64,000 bases of DNA from Lytechinus variegatus. Its lineage: Eukaryota; Echinodermata; Echinoidea; Temnopleuroida; Toxopneustidae. Below are positions 35,060-47,000 of this stretch, piece after piece (the stretch's first letter is position 1; each line of letters opens with the position of its first letter). The stretch spans positions 8,584,501-8,648,500 of the forward strand of contig NC_054750.1 of assembly GCF_018143015.1 (NCBI RefSeq). The letters run 5' to 3'. The notes beneath the pieces are model-generated. The model did no database searches, was not told where the DNA came from, and worked only from the letters and a program-made list of their open reading frames with translations. A program made the translations under genes and the position numbers.

Positions 35060-38000
35060 GTAATAATAATACTAACAATAATAATAATTACAATAATAAT
35101 GATAATAATAATGGTAATATTAATAATCATAATAATAATTACAATAACAATAAGAAGAAAAAGAAGCGGAAGGAGGAGAAGGAGAATAAGATAATGATGA
35201 TGAAAAACAACAACAATTACAAGAAAAATAATATCACCAACAACAATGATTAATAATGATAGTAAAAAAATAATTACAATATGAAGGAGACGAAGAAGAA
35301 GAAGAAGAAAAAGGAGAGGTAGTAGTAGTAGAAGAAAATGATGTAGAAGAAAAAGGAGTATACGATAATGATGAAGAACAACAATAACAAAAAAATATCA
35401 CAGACAACAATTATGAAAATACAAATTTAGTAATAATTATAATGATAGTAATTATAATAATATGAAGGAGAGGAAGAGGGATGCAGAGGAAGAAGAAAAA
35501 GAAGAAGACAAGGCAAACGCCAAGCGTTGTCTCGCCTGCATATTGCAGTCATGAAGAGAATGTATGTCAAAACTATGCTGTATGACTTCCGAGGCTGTCA
35601 GCAGTTTAGGGGGTGAATTGTGGTTCTGACAGTTTACATATGCAATAATGCTATAGGCCTACTTTATCCCTAGGAAATGAGATAACACTAAGAATGCTGT
35701 TAATACTATGAAGCTACATGTATAATGACTTCCATGGAAGTAAGGAAATTAATTTTAGTGAAAAAGAATGTAATTCATAACAATGTGAGTGAAAACTTTG
35801 ACAGCTTTTCTATTGTACCTTTGGCAAATTTGTGTGAATATTATAAATGGTGTCAAGAACTATAGCTCATTAAATAAATAACAACAACAGCTTTTAAAGA
35901 ATAAACAAGTAAAATACAAAATCTGGTTCAATTATAGAGAGTACTGAGTTCTGAAGTAAAATGTTCATTGACCTTTGACCTTAATCAAATTCAACTCACA
36001 TTCGAACTTGACCTGCACCTTCAAAAGATGGACCTCTTGTATGAATTTGGCAATCCCACCTCGAAGCTGTAGAAAGTTATTGGGTGTACAACATAGCACA
36101 GTGCCAGTCATGGAAAGTTCATTGACCTTTGACCTTATTCAAATTCAACTCATATTCGAACTTGACCTGTGCTTTCACGAGATGGACCTCTGGTATGAAT
36201 TTGGTGATCCCACCTCGAAGCTGTAGAAAGTTATTGGGTGTACAACACAATTGTTGACGACGACGCCGCCGACACCGGAAATAGTGATACCTATGTCTCG
36301 CTCCGCTACGCAGGCGAGACAAAAAACCGAAGGAATTATTTTAATTACAATAATAATAATAATAAGAGGAAGAAGAAGAAGAAGCAGAAGAAGAAGGAGA
36401 GGAATAAGTAGAAGCGGAAGAATAAGAATAATAATAAGAGGAAGAAGAAGAGGAGAAGAAGAAGAAAAAGAAGAAGAAAAAGATGAAGAAGTTCGAGGAA
36501 GAACAAAAGGAGGAGAAAGAAGAAAATAAAAAACGAAGGAATTATTTTAATTACAATAATAATAATCTAAATAATAGCATGCTCCTTCTCCTATGGATCA
36601 TAAAAATAATAATTATAATAATTATAATAATGATAAAATATGCTTAATGATAATAATAATGATAAAAATAATAATAATGATAAGAAGAGGAGGAATAAGA
36701 AGAGGAAGAAGAAAATGAAGAATAAAAGAAAACAAGTGGAATGCCTCTGGCAGTCTCACCGGCATCACGAGGTTCAATATAGCAGCAGTTCTGACTTTGA
36801 ATACTACTCTAACTCGCACAAGGTGTTCAGTGATACATGGTTACTCTTATGTCCACTTTTTATGAACTAGACCAATAAACTTACAGAGATATGATGGTTA
36901 TTCAACAAAAAAAACCCAACATGGCCAAATTTCATAGGCCTTACATGACCTTTGACCTTGATCATGTGACCTGAAACTCGAACAGGATGTTCAGTGATAC
37001 TTAATTACTCTTATGTACAAGTTTCATGAATCAGATCCATAAACTTTCAAAGTTATGATGGTAATTCAACAGATACACCCGATTCGGCCAAAGTTCATTG
37101 ACCCTAAATGACTTTTGACCTTGGTCATGTGACGTGAAACTCATGCAGGATGTTCAGTGATACTTGATTAACCTTATGTCCAAGATTCATGAACTAGGTC
37201 CATATATTTTCTTAGTTATGATGACATTTCAAAAACTTAACCTCAGGTTAAGATTTCGATGTTGATTCCTCCAACATGGTCTAAGTTCATTGACCCTAAA
37301 TGACCTTTGACCTTGGTCATGTGACATGAAACTGTAATAGGATGTTCAGTAATACTTGATTAACCTTATGTCTAAGTTTCATGAACTAGGTCCATATATT
37401 TTCTAAGTTATGACATCATTTCAAAAACTTAACCTCAGGTTAAGATTTGATGTTGACGCCGCCGTCGCCGTCGGAAAAGCGGCGCCTATAGTCTCACTTT
37501 GCTTCGCAGGTGAGACAAAAATGAAGGAATGATTTTAATTACAATAATTATAATAATTAATCTAAATACTAACATGTTACTAGTCCTATTGATCATAATA
37601 ATAATAAAAAAATAATGATAATGATAATTATAATAATAATGAGAAAAATAATACTTAATGACGATAATAATAATAACAATAATGATAAGAATAATAATGA
37701 TAATAATAATAATATCAATAACAATAATAATAATAGTAATAATGATAGTGATAATAATAATAATAAAGATAAGAACGATGATAATAATGATAACATTTGA
37801 ATAAATTCCCTTTTTTTCATTTCATTAAGAAAATTCAAAGAAAATGTATTTATCTTTAGTCAATGACAAATAAAAAGTAGACATTTCAAGAATCATATTT
37901 TCATCTATAAAACTATATTTTCATAAAAATTATTCAATACACAGGAAACATCTTCAAATGTACACAATTTTTTCACACATAATTTTCTTCGACCTGAATA

Positions 38001-41000
38001 AATCATTGTGCATTTTTTAAATCAATAATGTCCAATAAATTCTAAAAAACAAGTGGAATGCCTCTGGCCGTCTCACCTGCATCACGCGGTTCAATATAGC
38101 AGCAGTGCTGACTTTGAATACTACTCTAACTCGCACAAGATGTTCAGTGATACATGGTTACTCTTATGTCCACTTTTTATGAACTAGACCAATAAACTTA
38201 CAGAGATATGATGGTTATTCACCAAAAAACCCCAACATGGCCAAAGTTCATTGACCTTACATGACCTTTGACCATGATCATGTGACGTGAAACTCAAACA
38301 GGATATTCAGTGATACTTGATTACTCTTATGTACAAGTTTCATGAATCAGATCCATAAACTTTCAAAGTTATGATGGTAATTCAACAGATACACCCAATT
38401 CGGCCAAAGTTCATTGACCTTTGACCTTGGTCATGTGACCTGAAATGTGCACAGGATGTTCAGTGATACTTGATTACTCTAATGTCCAAGTTTAATGAAC
38501 TAGCCCAATAAACTTCCAAAGTTATGATGGTAATTCAACAGATACCCCCGATTCGGCCAAAGTTCATTGACCCTAATGACCTTTGACCTTAATCATGAGA
38601 CCTGAAACTTGCACAAAATTTTCAGTGATGCTTGATTACTATTATGTCCAAGTTTCATGAATCAGATCCATAAACTTTCAAAGTTATGATGGGAATTCAA
38701 CAGATATCCCCAATTCGGCCAAAGTTCATTGACCCTAAATGACCTTTGACCTTGGTCATGTGACGTGAAACTCATGCAGGATGTTCAGTGATACTTGATT
38801 AACCTTATGTCCAAGTTTCATGAACTAGGTCCATATATTTTCTAAGTTATGATGACATTTCAAAAACTTAACCACAGGTTAAGATTTCGATGTTGATTCC
38901 TCCAACATGGTCTAAGTTCATTGACCCTAAATGACCTTTGACCTTGGTCATGTGACATGAAACTCTAATAGGATGTTCAGTAATACTTGATTAACCTTAT
39001 GGCCAAGTTTCATGAACTAGGTCCATATACTTTCTAAGTTATGATGTCATTTCAAAAACTTAACCTCAGGTTAAGATTTGATGTTGACGCCGCCGCCGCC
39101 GCCGCCGTCGCCGCCGCCGTCGGAAAAGCGGCGCCTATAGTCTCACTTTGCTTCGCAGGTGAGACAAAAGCTGTGGTGTCATTGACTTTTGTACAAGTTT
39201 TTCAACATTCATTAGTGTTGTTGGTGTTGCCGCTGCTGTTGTCATCATGGTTGCTGTAATTTATTTTCTTTTTGCTGCTGCTCTTGGTGTTGTTGGTGTG
39301 ATTGTTTCATTGCTGGTGCATTGCTACTGATGTTGCTCAAGGTGTTGCCTGTGTGGTTGCTCTTGTCATCGCTGCTACTGCTGCTGTTTACAAGTATGGC
39401 TGTTGCATCCCCTGATGCTTTTATTGATGTTGCCGCTTGTGTTGTTTCCTGTATGATTGCTTAATCCTTGACATTGGCTTTGTTTCTACTGTCGTTGTCG
39501 CTACTGCTGTTGATGTTTACCACTGTGGTTGTTGCATCTCTTCATGAAGTTATTCATGTTGCGCGCGATGTTCCCTGCATGGTTGTTGGAGCTCCTGCTA
39601 CTGTTGATGTTGCCAATGTGATTGTTGCATTTCTGCTGTAATACATGTAGGTATTTTTGCTGTTGCTCTTGATGTTGTCGGTGCGGTTGCTGCATCTCTT
39701 CTTGCAGTTGAGGTTTCGGCTGCTGATGCTGTTGTTGCTCCTGCTGCTGTTCATGTTTATTGAAGTATTACACTGAAATGGAATTAATTTATAGAGCATG
39801 TGATATTTTATTAATAAAGATATTAATTTCCATGATTATTGATACCAAAGTCATTTATTCCTAATTTAATTATCGCTGTTAAAATTCTGCGAAAATTCTC
39901 ACTGCTCATTGATTATGAAAATTTATGCGTAAAATCATAAGTTTGCTCTAATAGACCAGTTCGTAGTTACTTCGTGGACAATTTTGGTCAAATGACCTTT
40001 CATTTCTTTCATCATGATAGGCAGATTTCAAAGCAAGATATTACGTAAGCTTGCCTTACATAGCAGGATGAAGAAATTGAATAGACCAGGTGACTAGAAT
40101 AGCACACAAATGAACACGTAATGAAGGCATTTGTTGCATTCCTACTTTGAATGCATATCTTAGCATGTTGCACAATGTACTTTGCAAACTGTGAAATACC
40201 AGTCGTTCGTGGAAGCATTGTTGTTTTTTGTGGATGAAAATGAAAATGACAATTCAAAAGAATATATGAATAATCAAGACATCAAAGTTGGTGCTTATCT
40301 CATTAGATTTTAAAGCACCATGTCACTTTAGTACAAATGACCTTCTTCTGATCATGCATAGAATCTTTTGATCATGCGCAGAAAGGAACTACGAACTGGC
40401 TTATTAATAAAATAAAGCCCCTAAAATGCTCATTTTTGTTTCACATACTCTAGATAGGCATCTGATCAAATTTATTTTTCAAAAATGTACACATCACATT
40501 TATTTTCTTATGTATTCTATTGTTTTCTAAATTTCTTATGTATTTCTTTGTTTTATGACTTTTTGCTTTCCATTGTGTTTTCAATGGAAATTTTCAGGGA
40601 CTTTATTTTTACCATAGACAAGATAAAATTAAATGATTTTAAGCAGTAAAAGGAAAAATAATGATACATTTTATGAATTTTGGCTAAAAACACTATTTGC
40701 ATTGGATTTGTACACAAATTCATGTTTTTGAGCAATTTTGGGTCTGCATGCACTTACGAAATGTTGCGTAATTTCGGAAACGCGTACCTGGGGGTCACAA
40801 TTTTGGTCTCAAAAGTTGCGCGAGAGTCTTGAAAGTAAAAAGTCAGCGAGCGACACATTAAAAAAACTTTGAGCAGCTGATTTATCGCGAAAAATGTCGA
40901 GCCCCCCCCCCCCGTCTTCTTAGGGTTAAACAACCCAAAAAAAATGCATAAGAAAAAAATTAAAATGTACATGTATACATAATTGATTTTAATGACTTTA

Positions 41001-44000
41001 ATGACAAAATAAAGGGAGTCAAAATCCAAAATTATCACATTTGTTTTTTATTTCGTGATTCAGAACCAACCTGCTGATTTCTGAAGTGAGTGCACAATCT
41101 ACAGGCAAGATCCTGAGCCACCCCCCCCCCTACCAAGATCATTTGAATAAGTGAGGTTTAATGACTGCTTTTGTAGTCATTAAATTTATCTGATTTATAC
41201 ATGCCTACAAGAGATATAAAAAAAATTGTGTTCTTTTTTGGGTAATTTTGCAGTGTTCCTAGCTGACAAAGCAGAGGGTGATGGTGTGTGGGGGGTCTAA
41301 TAGGAATGCAGAACAATGGAACATTCATTTACTACTTTGGCAATAGAAAGCAAGACACAGCATCTAGCATTGATTGATAATGGATGTTTTACAACTGTCC
41401 AAGAAATATCATCAATAATCATTTAAGCATCTAAGTACTTATTATCTTATAGACTTATAGATGTCACTGTTTTCAAATATTGACTGCTAGAAGACCAAAT
41501 AAAGAAGAGAACAGTACTGGCAATTTAATTTTTTTTAATGTGACTACTTTCTTCGCCAAAGTGAGGCAGTCATACTTAAGAGTGTTTTAACTTACAAGTG
41601 ACATCACATTTCCTGCCTTCTTGTCTGGCTCTCCAAAACCTTCAACCATTTATACTTGGGTAACTTTGTATCTCGCATCCGTCTGAAAAGTTTGGGTGAA
41701 GCCTCCACCTGAAGGAAAAAAGAGTATTGAACTAATTAAAATATTTGCCACAATCTTGTATTTCTTCTCACATGTATATGTACATGTCTAAAAACAGGAA
41801 ATAAAACATCTTTTGATTACCAGAATTCATATAGAAGGGGGTAAACAAAGGGTTCAAGCTTTTATTATGTTAATCAAAAATAAAAATAGTAAATGACATA
41901 TGCTCTGGCCGAGAAACTTAGAGAAATTATTCCTCGTAATGTAGCTTGTATGTACATACACATGAGCAAGTAGTGAAAAATGGATTGAGGGGTGTGAGTA
42001 GGGGCTACGCAAACAGAAGGGGGGGGGGCTGGGGTCGCATGTTAACTGTAGAGTTTTTAAAGTGAGCGACCATGCAAAAAATCATGACCAAATGGTAATT
42101 TTTATGTTTTTCAGCTCCCGCACTGTTTTCCAAAACCATGTACAAAAATGACCATCTGGATGATTTTTTGCATGGTCATGGTCTTTCATGTCTATGTAAT
42201 GTCTACATTACAAACTGACTTTAAAATCTGGTACAGTGCGATTTCATTATCATTGATGTGGGTTTTAATGATTTAACATTCTGCAACCTAAACAATATCC
42301 TTCATTTTTTGTCATCATTATAGCATTTTACTAGTCTACATGTTACCTGTGGTTGCATTTCAATCTCAGTGTTTCTTCACCCATTGCCAAATCTTCTGCC
42401 ACATGTTCATCAGATTGGCCCCTGGCACATTCCTTGCTGTAGTAGACCAGTCAGAGCCAAGCTCTCTAGTTCCAGTCTGAAATTAGAACATTAATATTAC
42501 ATTGATATAACAAAGAAATATGTAGATTGACACAGTGATCATTGAAAAATATTGCACTTTCTATGAATATTGTTGACATTTTATAAAGGGGAATGATTCA
42601 AATATACCAATCATTTTTCTTTCTTGTTGTATTATCCTGAAATTTCTAGAATCGACCAACAATCGGTCAACAATTAATTCTTGTTAATTCATATAATTTC
42701 CACTTGATTATAAGCAAGACAGTCATTAACATATTAATCATACAAATAATAAAACATTTTTGTCATTAATATATTTTTGAATTAAAATAAAAGTTTTTTC
42801 TAACCCAATAGCACATGGATACCTTGCTGGTTTAATTTACTGGATTTTGTTCAATAGTACTTTATTATGAGATTCAAAGGCAAAAAAATACTTGGGCTTG
42901 ATGAGATCCATTGCATATTCCCCTTTATTTTTGTTTTAATGAATGGACATTTAAGTACCTTTACGTGCTATTTAAGGTTAGGTTTGACTAGATCTAGACT
43001 CTAACTTTATGTGGTACGATAAAAATGAAAAATAAAATTGAAAAATTGAAGAGCCCCGACTGGGGGATTTCGCATTGTAAGTCCCATAATGGTGGCTGCA
43101 CGATAGCTAGACAGCTGGCAGCTGTCTGTTTCGAGGAGTTTTTAAACATTTTTTTTTATTTCTCATACACAGACGGCTTGCTATTGTGCAGCCACCATTA
43201 GGGGACTTACAATGCAAAATCCCCCCGTCGGGGCTCTTCAATTTTGTCTTTAATGAATAACAATTTTGAAAATTAACGCGACCAAAATGCAAATTTATAT
43301 TCCCTCTTGGCAATAATTCCCCAAAACGGAGAAAATTGAAGTTAAAAGGAACAAAACAGTGACTTACCTCGGCTGTCGCGCAAATTCACTTCCCCTTTTT
43401 ATCCGATCTTAAGTACGTAAACATATGGCCATTGAGTCCCCTGTACAGATCGCGCTAGAACTTCGGTCTCTGTATTTGGTGAGTGAAGCCAACGGAGTTC
43501 AGCTGAACAACCAGCAAAACAGGGACCGAAGCTTTTGGTCTACTGCCACGGGTGCACCATTTAAAACTTATAATATCTAGATTTTGATTGGGTGTGAACG
43601 CACCTCTGCCACATAACTCCCCCCTGAATCCTCGCCTGCTGTCGAGTGCCTCCATTTCGTTTGACTTGTGTTCGCTAAGCCTATATGCTAAATAAGTTGA
43701 GAATATCCAATTTATCACTCACACTATCAATATGTGATTTAGCTCCTGTCCAATTCCAATGACTGTAACACAGAATTGGGATGGCCACATTGGATTTGTG
43801 TACATCTATTGCACACGCTGGTAATCGAGGATATCCCCGACCACACCGAGCAACAAAATTAATACAAAAACCAAAGGAAAAGAAAAATTATGATTTTTAA
43901 TATAGAATGTCAGGCCAAATCGTGGTTTTGGGAACCACTCATAGATTTGTGTACGCGCACTTGTGTACAAAGTGAATGGAGGTGGAAATAGGGTAGTGCG

Positions 44001-47000
44001 TGAGCGTGTGACTGAATAAAGCGCTGCTGTATGAAGTGAACGGTGGTTCCCTATATCACGATAATGCCGAATGTCATAAAGGTAAAACAATATAAAGATT
44101 TCTCTTAGCAAAATTACAGCCCTGTGTGGATCATAAAAACGTGTATGGACAGGGTCGCGATGGGTCGTTGTGTGGACCTCAGTCAGATACTTAGTTCTGC
44201 AGACACAGAAACACGGGTATGGGACTAGACTGGATTATGTACTGTCAAGTTTGTCGATCGTATCGACAGGGTTCCTGCCAGAAGATTATCTTTTCTTGTA
44301 ATTCAATTGATAATTACGCACCACAAATTATTCATCACCTTACATATAATATGAACGACATTTTGAATGGTTTTACTTACGGTAAAATCCTCATTCACCT
44401 CTCCGGTGACCTTCACTTCTGCTAATTTCTTCGTTTCATTTCGAATCGTCGCGGCGAAAACATCAAACAAACTTTACATTTTGATCAAAACTTTGGAGTG
44501 GGCGTGGCCTAATTAGTCAGCGAACCTCGTTCAAGACGATTTGTAAAATAAAAATGTACTGAACGCGAAGGTTCGGGAAAAGCCCCCCCGGTTGTGCCAT
44601 TTGGGGGCGTTGTCGACACTGACGCGCCCTAACGCTCCCAACGCACCCTTTCGGCCAAACTGGGGGGGGGGGGCTTTGGACGAATCTTCGCGTTCGCGTT
44701 GACGCACCCTAACGCGACAGCACCCACCCTTTCGACATAAGCCATAAAAAGGTTGCATTATTTACGTATTGGGAATTTTCTGGATAGACATCCACAAATA
44801 CATATACACAGTGTATTACACTTATGCTAATTAGCTCATTATGCTAATTAGGCTGATTACGATAATTGCATAACTTAGATATTTAAAATATTGTTATGCA
44901 TGGATTCAACGTCACAGGACCTCTTAGAAAAATGATATTATTTATGTTTTTAGTCTTTCTGGTTTAAGAGAAGTAGTATATTACATATCGTACATATGCT
45001 AATTAGATGATTATGCTAATTAGGCTAATTAAAAAAAATTGCTCAAGGTTGCCAAGGTGGCAACCAAGCTGAATTTACTTCAATACCCATCTAGATTACG
45101 AATCAACAAAAAAACCTTGTACTTAACAACTTTTCCAGGTCTTGTACATGGCCTATGAGACCGTCTACTGGACTATAAAAAGGGTCCCTAAGAGAGAATT
45201 TATACAGTGCGTATCGAAAAAAAGTTTACACTTTGAAAAAAAACTTTGGGAATTGAAAAATATAGAACATGGGGGTATTTTTTTCACATATAATCTTGGA
45301 TTTGGGTCTCATCAATCAGATGAAAGTAAAAGTTTTGACATAATAAACACTTGGGTGAACACTGTCCATTTTGTAAAGCGCGCAGAAATGCTCGTTTTTA
45401 CGCTGTGTCAAGGGAAAATGATAAAATCAAACTTACCCTGCAAAACATTTCTCATACATTTCCCTTGCACTTTTAGTCAATTGAAATAAAACGAATGCAT
45501 TCAAGTATTTTGTAACAATTTTGCCACCCAAATAGATATTTCAACACTTAGTAAGCAAGACCTTTACCCTGTTTGTGCAAGCTGGATCTGAGGACTGTAA
45601 CTAAATCTGAACAAAATTTATATCAGACGTCTCCAGCATTTCTTCACTTACTTTTTCCAAGCTTGACAATGATTAACAAAATCAAAATGAAGCCTAAGCC
45701 ATTTCATGTAAATCACAGCTCAGTGTAAAGCAAATATCGTCACGATGGCCTCGGTTTGTGATGAGTGGGGTGGCGCGCAATGCACTCTTCAAAGTGTTTT
45801 GGGCAAGGAATCAAGTTTAAAAAAGGTAAAAGATATCTTCAAATCAATATTACTAACTTGCACGCGTTGTTCATGATTAAGGTCTACTTTTATTCGCATA
45901 ACTATTTCAAAGTTCTGCGCAAATCATTTTTCAGTAACTTTTCAAAAGTAAGTGGTGCTCACTCAAGCGGTACTATTTTTCGACAGTTATATCGTCATTT
46001 GGTTAAATGGATCTACATGAATGTCAAAATGTGGAAAATCTTCAGGATATTACAAATTCATAATTTGACAGGATTTCTTCGAAGTGTAAACTTTTTTTGA
46101 TACGCACAAAGCCATTTGAAGGTTGTAGGTGAAAAGCCCCTCCTGCGTGGGGTCGGGGCCCCGGTATCTTATTTGAATAAAATTTATCAAGCTGATAGCA
46201 CAATGTTCTTTGCAGTCCAACTTTCTCCCCGCTCTTTATTTTCAATCATCGGCAGCCCGGTCGTGTTATTAAGTGTTTTGTTTTTATTGTCCATTCTCTT
46301 CATTTTTCAATTTATACTAATTCCGTTCTAACTTCATTTCCCACTATTGTTTGCCATTTTGTCATCTTTTGATTTATCACGGTATTGCATTACATAAGCC
46401 TTTTTCGGAATGATTTATCGTTTCTCAAATGTTTTTCATTCGTTCCTTTTCCCGCTGTCCTTCCTTCCTATTCTGTTTAAAAAATATTTCATCGTCGTTT
46501 TCTTTTCCCTTTTCTCTTTTCTCTTCCTTTTCTCCTTTTCTTTTCCCTTCCCTTCCCTTCTCCTTTCCCTTTCTTTTTCCCTCCCTTTTCTCTTTTTCTG
46601 TTTTTTTTCCCCGGTGAAATCCGCCAGGGGAGGGGGGGCAGCTTGCCCCCTCCCCCCGCCTGTTACGCCACTGATACTAGACAGCACGCGTTACCTCGTC
46701 GTTTATAATTACCTATACCATACGCCCACAAGTCACAGAGGATGCTATGCCATTATGTTCCGGGCCTGTTCGAAGCGACTATGCTTGGCTTGCAAAGATG
46801 CAAACAAATAAATATGATTAAATGTATGTATTTTTTAACACATAAACTGGTATGGATTACATTTTTTCAAGTGTTGATAAAAACTATACAGTGCGTATAA
46901 AAAAACGGGACAGTTTTGAAAAGTCTATAAAAAATTTGTTTCAAATTATTATATCTATATTGTGATGTTAATAGATGCTCTAAGATCTTATCTTTGAAAT

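Larger units (their letters stand above)
34837..44743. mobile_element. 9.9-kb segment with long terminal inverted repeats and 9-bp target duplication (Mutator-like)
   Basis: The left end GGCTTATTTCGAAAGGGTGG and right end (read inward) GGCTTATGTCGAAAGGGTGG stay alike for about 78 bp with one difference, then with gaps for about 40 bp more. The exact 9-mer ATAAAAAGG abuts both ends (34828-34836; 44744-44752). The two flanks fuse into one unit of the AT-rich tandem array, as shown by the uninterrupted paralogous unit at 33532-33610. A 9-bp duplication with long inverted repeats is characteristic of Mutator-like elements. No transposase is seen, so it is non-autonomous; it contains other elements and possible exons. 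Confidence 0.8.

Noticed and set aside
34853-35253. Poly-Asn/Ile/Arg proteins
   Set aside because: Translations of AAT and GAAGAA microsatellites and of the inverted repeat. Not genes.
39501-39799. Gln/Asn-rich minus-strand frames
   Set aside because: Produced by the GTT/CTG triplet-rich tract.
43455-43718. 87-codon minus-strand frame with DSRRGFRGELCGRG
   Set aside because: No good splice sites frame it and no family is recognised. It cannot be supported although it lies near the candidate exons.
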